Shown piece by piece: positions 49,400-60,420 of a stretch of 64,000 bases of DNA; position 1 is the first letter of the stretch, and the number at the start of each line of letters is the position of its first letter. The notes beneath the pieces were generated by a model that was not told where the DNA came from, made no database searches, and saw nothing but the letters and a program-made list of their open reading frames with translations. The translations under genes were made by a program, and so were the position numbers. The DNA comes from Tanytarsus gracilentus (lineage: Eukaryota > Arthropoda > Insecta > Diptera > Chironomidae): positions 248,001 through 312,000 of the forward strand of contig JAXRKN010000019.1 of NCBI GenBank assembly GCA_038502055.1, read 5' to 3'.

Positions 49400-50680
49400 T
49401 TTTTCAAAAATTCTCTAATAAAATTGAAAACTTTTTTGCTTTTCTATTTATTTTCATAACATTAAAAAATCTTGTCGACCTTCACTCACACATTAGACAT
49501 GTGTCGAATTAAAAAAATGGCGTAGGTTGTCCATCGAGACACTCATTCGTGCCAGTGACATTGCTATGAAAAATATTTTTGTACAGAACAAGAAAGTTTT
49601 TTTCTGCGAAGCGACTAAGAAGAATTTATTTCGTCTTATCAGCAAAGTTTTATTAAAATTTGCAGAAATTTTGCTTTTAGGAAGTTGAGAAGAGCGATAG
49701 AGAATAAAATTGACGGTTGAGAAGTGAAGGAAATTGCGAAAAGTTAGGATATAAGAAAGAGGTGCAGGGAGTTGGAAAAGTCCTGGGCAATTTTGAGAGT
49801 TTTGCAAGGCTAGAGCGGCACAAAATTATAAACAAGTGTTTAACGAGGACAAAGGGGTAAGTTTTAGTACTTTTATAGACTTCTTTTCTAGAATTTTTCT
49901 CCAAACGTTTTTAACATCTTCATAAAATGACACAAAAATGGCGTCAAATCCCTCAATTTTGCGTTTGAATTGCGAAATATTTTAAAATTACCACTTTGAA
50001 TAAAAAAGAATCGAAAAATCTCTTCAATTATTCCAAAAAAATTCAATTAATCGATTGCTCGGCAGAAAAATCTCCATGTTGATTTTTATTCGTGTTCATT
50101 CAATTCAACCAACGCATCATATATGGGGGTCGAATCTTATCAGAATCTAGTTAGATTTCATTAGAATGAGACATTTGACGCGGATCATGAGCATGCGAGG
50201 TCAGAATTTTGAAAAACATCAAAAATTTGCTGCTAAAATCATAAAAATATCTTTTTGCGATGGAAAAATTTATTTTTATTGTGTCCAAATGGAGGTGATT
50301 TGGTGGCAAATGAATTTAGGGGGAAATTTCAAATGAAAATTTATGATGGAAATTTTCACTAATTATTTTTTCATGAATTTATCAATTAAAAAAAATAAAA
50401 TTAAGAATAATTTTAAAATTTTAATAACTAATTTTTTAAAAGTATTAAAAATGTAAAAAAAAATAGTTTGAAAATTAATTATAAATTTTCTCTAATTTTT
50501 CCTTCTTTTAGAGGTTAACAATCTCAAATTTTTATGTTTTCACAACGCCATAGAATGGCTCATCATCCTTCACACATCAATCCACATCAGAATCGTTATC
50601 TGTATTATACATCCACAAAATCGCCTGCCGCCGTGTAATTCAACATCGAAATTTTTTTTTGGAGAAAAATCATATAAAAA
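49400..50680. other. Intergenic region
   Basis: 3' UTR of Rab18 (polyadenylation signal near 49417) and 5' region of the next gene. Open frames of about 75-104 codons at 49493-49904 on the minus strand lack any family signal. A moderately GC-richer patch with CATATATGGGGGTCG lies near 50120. No SET or PHD coding sequence is present here. Confidence 0.4.
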
Positions 50681-53600
50681 ATGTACAAATCACAGTTGGA
50701 ACCTCCATCGGAGAATTTCCATGAGACGCAAGTTTTTGTGGAAAATATATTTGATACTGTGAAGAAGGCGCGTGAAGCAAAAGCCGCACGATCACTGGCG
50801 GAATCGAAGCTCGCGTCCTACGATTATTCTTTCGACTTTTCACCCTCGAAAAGGAAAAGAGCGAAAAAAAATGCAAAGAATAAGAAAAGCGTGAAAAATG
50901 CTAAAACAACCCCGAAAAAGAAGCCGCGAAAAAATTCAAAAACACTCAAAGATGGCTCATCGGAAAAGAAGAAAAAGACGACACCAACAAAAACACCGCG
51001 AAAATACACGAAACGCGCAAAAGTTAAGCCAGCAAATGACATCGATGATGAAGAAGCGGCATTTATATTAAGTTCAATATCACAGCGATCGTTTGACTCA
51101 TTTTATAATCGATTTAATGGTAACAGCATTCAAATCCCACTCGAGTCACCTCAAACATCTCCATCCGCTTTCAAACCACCACAGCCAGCACCAGTATCAA
51201 CACAAAATTGCGCCTATCACGTCCTACTCGATCACAATTATTGGATCGCAGAACCGGAAATTATTAAACCACCCGAGCCCAAACCCGACGCCATGAATCT
51301 TCTTTCGACAGTTGCTCAGTCAATTTTACATCCAGTTCAAGTTGAACCAACAACGTCAACAGCAAAGCCACTTGAGGTGAACAATAATAAATTGCCACTT
51401 CTCGATGTCAGTTGTGACACGCCAAAGTGCGATAATGCAGTTAAGAAACGATGGCTGAGACAAGCGACAAGTGAAAATACGTCACCGGTTTTAGCTGTGA
51501 CACCGCCCGAGATGTCACCGGATGATCTTAAAGCGCCACTAAAAAAACGTCGAATGGCACGAGAAATTGACGAATATTGGGCAGATCAGAAGCACAAAGA
51601 TGAGATTAAAAAGTGTGAGACTGAAAGTGATCAAAAAGTGTTAAACTTAGTGAAAAATAATGTTAAGGAGATCGATGAGGTTGCGGTTGATTTATCGAAT
51701 GTTAATCGAGTTGTTAGAAGTTCCATTATCGTTGACGGCAGAAATTATTCGAATGGATTTTGCTTGAATAAAGTCGAAGAGAAGAAATTTGAACCGCGAG
51801 CTTTAAACTTTGATGCAAGCTCATCGATTTTGGCTCAAAGTCTCTCGACACTTCCCGCCAAGCCATCGATACTCCCACCGCCGACGAGCTATGATCCAAA
51901 AGCATCGTTCTTTGGATTAATCCCAACTGCTTACAATCCAACTCAAATTGATTTCGAAAAATTCATTAAATTTGAGGAGAAAAATCAGCTGGCTGATCAA
52001 CATATAAATATTGAGAATGCTCAACTTCAGAAAGAATTTGTAAATAAGGTTTTGGCGTCGAATCCATCGCCTGTCCATCAACCACTGATTAATCATCCGA
52101 TTATTGAAATGTCACAAGTTAATCACGTTGTAAAATCGCCAACAAAAGTTAAACAAAATGCAAAGAAGAAAGAGAAAAAAGTGAAACAAGTTAAGCCTAA
52201 AAAGCCTAAAAAAGTTAAACCCATGAAAGTTAAGAAGCCGCCGAAAGTTAAGCAGCCGAAAATTTCAAAAGCAAAACAAAAAAAGGCTGAAAAAGAACAA
52301 AATGAAAAGTTGAAAAACATTTTAAAATCTCAAGAAGTTAAAGATCTTTTAATTGAGGCATCGGAGCTGGTTGCTAATGACGTCACAAATTGCTTTAAAA
52401 GCGATGAAAGTAATTTTATCAAGGAGATAAAAAATGCAGAACTAAAAGCTGATGTTGAGAATGTAAAATGCGAGGATATCAAAAATGAAGTTTTGACCAT
52501 CATAAAACCCACAATTGAAGAAGCGAAAATCGAAGATTGTTATGTAAAAAAAATTGAGATTAAAACTGAAAAAATTGAAGAAGATTCGGTTGAGGAAAAA
52601 AATGAAAATTTAACACCGGAGACGAAAGTTGAAAAAAATTTAAATCAAATAAATTTTGAGACAAAAGTTGACGAAATTTACGAGACAAAAACTATTGAAA
52701 ATTCCAACGAAAATTCTGAGATAAAAGTTGATGAAATTTCAACAAAAGTTGATGAAAATTTCAAGATGAAAGTTGAAGAAATTTTGCAGGAAAAAATTGA
52801 GAGAATCGATGAAGTTCGTGAATCGGAAACTGGAAATTGTAGCATGAAAATTGAAGATGAATCTTTAGACGTTGTTAATAGTGATGAAACCCAAAATTTC
52901 TCGAGTTATTCTGAAAGTCTTCAAAAGTTTGAACATACAACTGAAACACAACCAAGTTTTGAAATCACAGTTTCAAAATCACCCACGCCAGAAAAATACA
53001 TCCCCGAAAAAGTCACCGACGAAGATGAATATTCACTCGACTCGATTAAATCATTTGACAGCATTGAACTCAAAACAATTGAGGAACCATCGAAACCGTC
53101 TGATCCGGTTGTGTCGCAAGTTGCTTCAATTTTAGAGAAAGTTATTCCAAAAATTCTCAAACCAGAAATTGAACCGCCAAATGAGTTGATTGAAGATGAG
53201 GAGGATGACTCACAGCATTGGGAGTGTGTTGAAGAATTCCATAAAAATTCTCTTGAAAAGTTGATGCTGGCCAATCGACGATTCTGTAATAATATAATTC
53301 AAAATCCGTTTAAGGCAGAAAATGAACCTCAACGTCATTCGAGATTCGATAAACCGTTTAAAAGTCTCAGTTTTGACTCAAATCAACCGCTGCAATGTCA
53401 ACCACACTTTCAGCGATCTGTTAGCGAAGTTTTTAATGAACCGAGAAAAGATCAGTGGAGTAATGGATTTTATGAGCGACGCGATTCATACGGAAGCTTT
53501 CATTATGATAAAATTCATCATCGTGAACAAATGACGACAACTTACAGCATGTACAGAGCACAAAAGGCAGCACAAGTCGATCATCGATGGAACAACAATA

Positions 53601-54120
53601 ATGCAGTGTGGCAGCCTCAACCTGATCCACCGAATATTCTTAATAACTTTACGCCAGTTACTCCAACAATTCCTCAACCTATTCCGAGAATTGTTGCACC
53701 AGAAATTATTCGAACTCTTCCAGTTGTCATCGCTGAAGTTCAAGCACCAGCAACTCCCGTCGAAGTTCCAGATCCATTTTGTGGATTTCTTAAAGAATTA
53801 ACACCATGCACTCCGAAAGCGAAAACATCTAGTTGTGATCCCCGTCTAAATCCATCATTGGCTGTTGAGTTAAAAAAAGATGAACCATCAACGCCTAAGA
53901 AGAAAGTCAGTAAATTTTACGATTAAACTTTTTGATATTAAATTAATTAATTTTTTAGCTTTCCCTCGAACAATATCGAAAGCGGCAATCGCTGACGAGC
54001 ATTTCTTCACAACCTGAAGACTCATCATCATCACCACCGCAATCGTCAATTAGTTCACCGACATCATCCTTACCGCCCGCATTCGATCCATCGATTGCTG
54101 CTGCTGCGGCAACCGGTTAA
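50681..54120 (+). CDS. Large lysine-rich, probably nuclear protein with a C-terminal KKKLSLEQYRKR motif
   Basis: CDS is 50681-53905 joined to 53959-54120, 1128 residues. The ATG is fixed by an in-frame TAA just before it with no room for an acceptor. The N terminus is helical and basic, then a strongly basic tract (SPSKRKRAKKNAKNKKS and following lysine/proline runs, residues about 50-115). A second K/P-rich stretch covers residues about 485-545. A glutamate/lysine region of degenerate repeats (KVDEI, KVDEN, KVEEI) spans about 620-720. Near the end are CDPRLNPSL and, across the 53-bp intron, TPKKK joined to LSLEQYRKRQ. The latter resembles a motif in SETD5/MLL5 (UpSET) and some other chromatin proteins, but no SET, PHD or other enzyme domain is present. 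Donor GTCAGT is weaker than usual; without splicing the frame ends nine residues later. Likely a disordered chromatin-associated protein; family uncertain. Confidence 0.75.
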
Positions 54121-55737
54121 ATAACATCACAGTCTACTAGATGAAAAGTTCAACGCCCAGTTTTAAAATTGCAATTTAAATGACAAAAAAGCATGAAATT
54201 TACTACATTTAACTACTTTCCTAATTTTTAAGTTTATTTTTCGAGGAAAATTTGTAAAAATTGTAAATAGAAAATTTTGGTGAAGAAAATCATCAGTGAA
54301 AAAATGTTTAGAGTGTAATTTTGAGCATTTAATTAATTTATAGATTGGAATTTATTATAATTAAAAATATTTAAGTTGAATTTGTTCGCTGGATAAATAA
54401 ACTTGTAATTGATCCAGTGAATGACACTCAACTAATTTTGCCCATATTTAAGTTTTTTTTATCGGAACTTTTAGTAAATATAAAAATTTATTTGAAAACT
54501 AAATTTTATTGATATTTTTGTAAATATTATAAAACGGAAGAAAAATCTCTTTAAAAGCATCCAGAAATACACAAAAAAATAACAATAATCCCAATTGAGC
54601 TTTTTTCGCAACCTCAAAAAAAAATATTTTGATTTTTTATTAATTCAATTATTTAACGCAAAAATATCGTAAAAAAATTACTCATCTTTATTTTAACTGA
54701 TGCGAATCAAAAAACAATGAGTTTACAGCTGAAACATTTAATAAAAAGTAAAACTTTAAAATAATTAATAAAATTGTGTTTTTAATTTTTTTTATTGTAG
54801 GAATTATAAGTGTGGAAATTTACATTCTACTTTGATGCGATACACAGTTTCTGGTACTAATCAATTCACTTTTAAACAGCCTGCTTGATGCCCGACACCT
54901 TAGTTGTTACCATGACGATCTTTATTTATGGTATTATTTTTGATGTTACAGTTTTCATCCAATGAACTCTATTTAGAGCATTTATTTTTAGCATCAATTA
55001 ATAGCCTCAAATATTGTAGAGGTTAACTTCATCCGTAGAATGAAAAATTTTGCTTCGAAACAGTGAATAATAGCTAGGACTATTGTGAATCCAACCAGGA
55101 TCTTAAAATAAAAAATTCTTAATTAAGAAAATGCAATAAAAGTGAAAATTATTATAGTAATAATTGCTTTCAGTGCGTGTTACAAAAAAGTGAACATCAA
55201 ATTGATTTTCAGAAAATTTCTTTCATCATTTTAATTTTTTTTATAGATAAGAAAGTTTTAAAATAGTTAATTTTATAACTTCACTCACCTTTGTTCAATT
55301 GTCAACTCATTTTTGAGTGTTTTCCTCGCTTTCAAGCCATTTTAGTATGATTTTAATTTTATTTTCACGTAGCATGTGGTATCAGTAACACGAAATTCTT
55401 ATGAAGGGCTCATCACACAAAATAAAATTATAGCAAAAATAAAATACAATTCAGCTGAACTCTCTAAGATAATATTTGAGACTAGATAATTTTTAATTCA
55501 ATGATTTTTATTTTTAATTTATAATTTATTAATTTGAAGATTTTTAAATGAAAAATTATTTTTTATTTTTTAAATTCCTTTTTTTTATTTAATAATTTTT
55601 AATGGTTAAATCGAATTTTGAAAATTCTTCCTCAGCCTTTTCATGATCTCATTTCTAAAACGTGTGAAACATTTTACAACTTTCATTGAAATTGTGTCAA
55701 ACAATTTGTTTTAAATGCACAAAAAAAATTGATTTGC
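54121..55737. other. Intergenic region downstream of the nuclear protein gene
   Basis: Begins with a long AT-rich 3' UTR (possible polyadenylation signal AATAAA at about 54396). No gene seen in the rest. Confidence 0.4.
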
Positions 55738-55745
55738 TTTGGATA

Positions 55746-55875
55746 CAGAGATTGGCAATTAAATTGCAATCGAGTAAAAATTACATTACAAAAAATTACA
55801 TTTTCATACAAAATTTATGTAATTTTTCAGAAATAAATTACATTACATAAAGTTTTTTGTAATTGCCCATCTCTG
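55746..55875. mobile_element. Short hAT-like MITE, 130 bp
   Basis: Left end CAGAGATTGGCAATTA and right end TAATTGCCCATCTCTG are inverted repeats with one mismatch; CAGAGATGGGCAA-type ends are typical of hAT elements. Flanks are TTTGGATA (55738-55745) and TTTGGAAA (55876-55883), an 8-bp duplication with one difference, suggesting an older insertion. The interior contains inner inverted ATTACATT-type repeats. It ends 70 bases before the protease start codon, so it could form part of that promoter. Confidence 0.78.
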
Positions 55876-55945
55876 TTTGGAAAACACTAGTCTAAATTTA
55901 AAAACTAATTTCAAAACTTTCATTTCATTTCGAGTCAAGTTCCAA

Positions 55946-56893
55946 ATGAATTTGTTTAACGTCTTAATTTTTCTAATTATTAAAAATGCTTTTGGAAGTT
56001 TTGCATTTGAAAGGCGAATTTTTATGGGTAAAGATGCGACTCCAAATGAAGCGCCATATTTAGCTCAAGTTAGATCGCGTGATATGTATGGTTTTCGTGA
56101 TGAAGGAGTTTGTGGTGGTGCTTTAATATCAGAAAGGTTAGTTATTAAAATTTTAGCTCATTAAATAATTATTTAAGTTTAATTAGACACGTGTTGACTG
56201 CCTCGCACTGTTTAATGAACGTTGAAATTGAAAATGAAGATGTGGTTGTGATTTTGGGAAGTCATTTATTATTTGATATTGAGGAAAAATCCAGACAGCG
56301 AATACTAACAAAGAAATTTTGGATTCATGAAAATTTCTCACGCGAAACAATCGAAAATGATATTGCAATTATTGAACTTCCAATTCCAGCTCAATTAAAT
56401 AATTTTGTAAAAATTATAAATATTTCAAAGAGAAAATGCTTTGACGGTGAAACGAAATCTCTTTTTCATGGATGGGGTTTTTATAACAACAGTGGATACA
56501 CATCTGATAAACTTCAAGCTGCTAAAATGAAAATTGTGCCATTTAAGGAATGCTTGAAGTTTAAAAATAATTATTGGGAAGCGCTGACCAAGAACAATAT
56601 TTGTGCAATTGGAAGAAATGATAAAAAAATTGCAAAAATATGCAATGGAGATTCGTGAGTAATTTATAATTTTTAAATAAATTACTTAAGTAAAATTTAC
56701 TATTCAAATTAGTGGTGGACCATTAGTGATTGAGAGCACGAAAGAACTTATTGGAATTGCAAGCTATGTCAACGATGCTCGAAATGGTAAAAAATTATCT
56801 GCAAATATTTGCGATTCTCCAACAGTGCCGGATGTTTTTACACGCGTTTCTTCATATTTACATTGGATAAGAGAAATAATTAAAAATAATTAA
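55946..56893 (+). CDS. Secreted trypsin-fold (S1) serine protease
   Basis: Three exons: 55946-56136, 56187-56654 and 56713-56893, 279 residues. Starts MNLFNVLIFLIIKNAFGS, a signal peptide. Activation would occur before IFMGKDATPNEAPYL, close to the usual IVGG-type N terminus. The catalytic triad is complete: H in LTASHC (about residue 71), D in ENDIAIIELP (about 122) and S in NGDSGGPL (about 220, split by the last intron). The residue six before the active serine, which sets primary specificity, appears to be lysine (AKICNGDS), not the aspartate of trypsins, so it should not cut after Arg or Lys in the usual way. The short pro-region has no clip domain. Likely a digestive or haemolymph protease; substrate unknown. 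Confidence 0.88.
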
Positions 56894-57150
56894 TAATAAA
56901 ATAAGCCAAGATTAGTACCCTCCTCCGTGTCTTTTGAACGACTCAAGCACCATCCTTTAGAGTATTGAATTAAAAATAATTTAAATAAATTTTCACAAAA
57001 ATAAATTTTTATTTAATTTTCTCTAAACTTTTTTTACATTTGAAAATAAAATCTAAAACTCTTAACTTGCTTAACTTGCTTTAGAATCATTTAGAACTCT
57101 GAAAGGCTTTGGTAAATACCCTCAGGTAATGTAACGCAATTTATGTTTGA

Positions 57151-59050
57151 TTAATTCTGATTTTCACCCGGCACTTCACTTCTCTTTATGCTCACACCAT
57201 ACTCGTTTGTCCATCGGATAAGTGTGGCGTTATTGAGATTTTCACAAAATGACAAATCAAGTAACTTTAGTCGTTCACAATGTTGAAGAATTTTAAAAAC
57301 AGCTTCACTAGTCATTCCAACAATGCCCATCAGATCAAGATGTTCTAGATTTTTACAGTTAACCGCAACATTTTCCAAATCTCTCTCAGCGATTCCTCGA
57401 ACAGCGGCAAGCACTAATTTTTTTAAATTCTGGCAATTTTGAAGTAAAGACTTGAAAACATCAGTTATGTTTGATTCTTCTCTCAAATTCCATCCCAAAT
57501 CAACAGTTTCTAATTTTTCACAATTTGACAACGCTCGAAGACCGACTGTCGTTAAATTGTGACACTTCCAAAGGTCAATTAATTTTAGCTTTTTATTATG
57601 AACCGAAATTTGAAGACAAATTTGATCAATGTTGAGTTGATGATTGAAGGCGAGATGCAAATACTGCAAGTTTTGGTTATTTTTAATAACTGATAGTAAC
57701 GCAAATGTGTCAATTCCACTTTTCGTTAGATCCAAAGTTTCTAATTTACTTAGCAATGATAAACTCATAAATTCTCTATCAACTGTTGAACTTCCATAAT
57801 TTCTCATTAAAAGTTCAACGAGATTTTCACATTTAAAACCGATCGTTTGAAGGCAATAGGTGTTGATAAAATGACATGAATTAATTCGCAAATGTGTCAA
57901 AGTTTTTCCATTGATTCGCAAAAATGTGATAAAATCTTCGGGTAAAATTGACTTAAAATATCCGCACGAACTTAAGTCTAATTTTTTGATCAAACTACAT
58001 CGCTGATGAAGACTTCGAATGAGTGTCGAGTTAGCTTCGTGCCAGTAAAATTTTAAATTAACTTCAACATATAAAAGTGGATCTTTAGATATTTGATTGA
58101 ATTTTCGACAAACTTTTGAACAATTGTAGAGAGACTTCAGGTCGAGATAGGTCATAACGTTGTAGAGAATTTCATCGGGAATGTCGCTAATAATTTTCTC
58201 TTTCTTTTCAACGTTATCGATAAATTTATTTAAGTCATTTTTGAGAAATTCTTCGATGACTTCACTTTTAACGACTTGCGGCATAAATTGAACGGTTTCG
58301 AGTTTCTTCTGAATTAATCCCATCATAATTTTTGATTCTTTTTGACGCATTTGTGGTGAGCTAATTAACAATGGACATTTAACACCTTTCAGCGACACCG
58401 CATCTATTCCAATGTAATAATCAACAAGGCTGCAGTTGAACTCAAGTCGAAGAATTCTAAAAATAGAAAATAATTTAATTAAAATATTTTTTTGGCTTCA
58501 TTTGAAAATTCAAGGGCAAAACTTCTTCAAAAATTGTTTATTTAAAGCTGATTTTAGAGTAGTTTTCCCATGTCAAAATTAATTACCTCGTAGGACTTTT
58601 AATTTTCTTAATTTTAGGGCGAAATTCCCTAGACTTTTTCTCAACCAAACTCGGTTGAGCTTCATAAATATTTTCCCATTTTTTAATTACACTACAATAC
58701 GCAAATATTCTCACAACAGATCCGGGATTGTATGTCTCATAAATTGAAATTTCTTTTGGTAACACAAAACTTTCAAATTGTATGACAACAAAGTCGTGGA
58801 ATGTAACTGAGTCCTGTATGTCTTTCACTGAGAATTCACGGTCAAGGACGGGTCCATAACATCTGAGTGAGAAACATTCAGCAAAATCACCATAGTTAGG
58901 AAATTTACATGGACGACCACAAATGTTAACTGCTGAGTAGCTGATGCTCCCAGTCGAGCCATAACACGATGAGTAATCGAGAACTTCCTGAGCATACTGC
59001 GAAATTATTGAATTCTCCTCATTTTTGTCGTTTTCTTGTTCACAAAACAT
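57151..59050 (-). CDS. Fbxl4: F-box/LRR-repeat protein 4 orthologue
   Basis: CDS is complement of 58587-59050 and 57151-58456, 589 residues, phase 2 (donor GTAATT, acceptor TTTTTAG). The N-terminal part has VLDYSSCYGSTGSISYSAVN, YGDFAECFSLRCYGP and IYETYNPGSVVRIFAYC, the discoidin-like region unique to FBXL4. The junction reads SPTR-ILRLEFNCSLVDYYIGIDAV, also FBXL4-like. The F-box (ISDIPDEILYNVMTYLDLKS, about residue 245-290) is followed by about ten leucine-rich repeats of the cysteine-containing type. FBXL4 is an SCF ubiquitin-ligase substrate receptor at the mitochondrial outer membrane that restrains mitophagy by promoting turnover of BNIP3/NIX. Human FBXL4 begins with a hydrophobic segment that is absent here (MFCEQENDKNEENS is acidic). 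It is convergent with the protease gene and head to head with the ZAD gene. Confidence 0.9.
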
Positions 59051-59151
59051 TTTTTGTGTGTTAACTTAAAGATTGACCAGTTCTTTTGTGAAAAAAAAAT
59101 ATAAAAAAATTAGATTTGTTTTTATTATTTTTATAGTCAGATGATTTTCGA
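59051..59151. promoter_or_regulatory. Bidirectional promoter region, FBXL4 and ZAD zinc-finger gene
   Basis: Only 101 bases separate the two divergent start codons. No TATA box at a sensible position, as is common for housekeeping divergent pairs. Confidence 0.55.
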
Positions 59152-60378
59152 ATGTTCGAAAATTTCGTGGTGAACTTTTCAGTTGTAAACAATCACAAGA
59201 TGACGATGGACTTAAAATCATGCAGAATTTGTCTTGCTCCAAGTTTAAATTTTATTAATATTTTTGGCAAATTTCATGAACGATCAGTGAGAGAAATTAT
59301 TGAGGAAACAGCGATGATTGTTGTTGAAATAAACTCAAAATTGCCAAAATTTATATGCGAACAATGTTTGATGAGTTTTTTAAATGCCGAATCGATAATT
59401 TCAATTTGTAGAAAGAACAATGATTTTTTGAATGAGCTTGTGAACATCAAAAATGTTGAGAGTGATGGAGAAAAAAATAACGCTGTTATTGTGGAAGTTT
59501 TAGATGTTAAAAGGTGATAAAATTTTGATCCAGATTTTTAAATAATTTAATATTAACTCTTTTTAGCTCAAACATAGATGAAGTGAACACTTTTACTGTT
59601 TTTGAAGATTCAAAATCAACCAACTTTGAGATGCCATGGGAAACGTTTGAAAAGCTCAATGAAGAATCAAAAATTCAACAGAAAACAACTCAAAACTTTA
59701 CATTTTTCTGCTCATTTTGTGGTAAAGAATTATCAACACGACAAAAGTTGATTTATCATGAAAAGTCGAGACACTCAACACTTAAAATGAATCAACCAAT
59801 TAAACCATTCACATGCGATAGATGCGGCATGTCATTCAAGCAAAAATCTCACATGATCAATCACCTAAATGTTGTTCACTTAAGAATTAAGAGGTAGAAT
59901 TATTTTAATTAATTAAATTTCCAATTACTTTTTTAGACAGCAATTAAATAACTTAAACTTCAATTAATTAATTTAAATTATTTACTTTAGATACCAATGC
60001 AATGTTTGTGGATTTTCGATGTACTCAAAATCACACTACACCGCTCATGTTAAGACACATTCCAACATCCGAGAATTTTCATGTGAAAAATGTGAAAAAT
60101 CATTTGCTAGAAAAGAAACTTTGATGATTCATCTCAAAACTCACGATGGCTTAAGACCTTACTGCTGTAAGTTTTGTGGTAAATCTTACACAGCGCATAC
60201 TGATCTCAAAAGACATATCTTCAAGCATACCAACGTCAAACCCTACATTTGCCAGCTCTGTAAGTTAGGATTTTTCCTCAAACGACAACTGTTCGAGCAT
60301 GTTGATAAAGATCATCAAGGAATTGACACCAGCTCGTGGCTCAATGGAAAAACTTCATGGACAAATTTAATGAATTGA
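59152..60378 (+). CDS. ZAD-type C2H2 zinc-finger protein
   Basis: Three exons: 59152-59513, 59567-59893 and 59991-60378, 358 residues, both introns phase 2. The N-terminal ZAD domain has its four zinc-binding cysteines at residues 24, 27 (SCRICLAPS), 69 and 72 (ICEQCLMSF). A short acidic linker leads to six C2H2 fingers: CSFCGKELSTRQKLIYH, CDRCGMSFKQKSHMINH, CNVCGFSMYSKSHYTAH, CEKCEKSFARKETLMIH, CCKFCGKSYTAHTDLKRH and CQLCKLGFFLKRQLFEH. Finger linkers are partly canonical. A second in-frame methionine at residue 17 or 19 sits closer to the ZAD and may be the true start. ZAD proteins form an insect-expanded family of dimerising DNA-binding factors; target unknown. Confidence 0.88.
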
Positions 60379-60420
60379 TTTTTTTTATTGAATATCAAAA
60401 TAATTTTGTTAAAAAAAACT

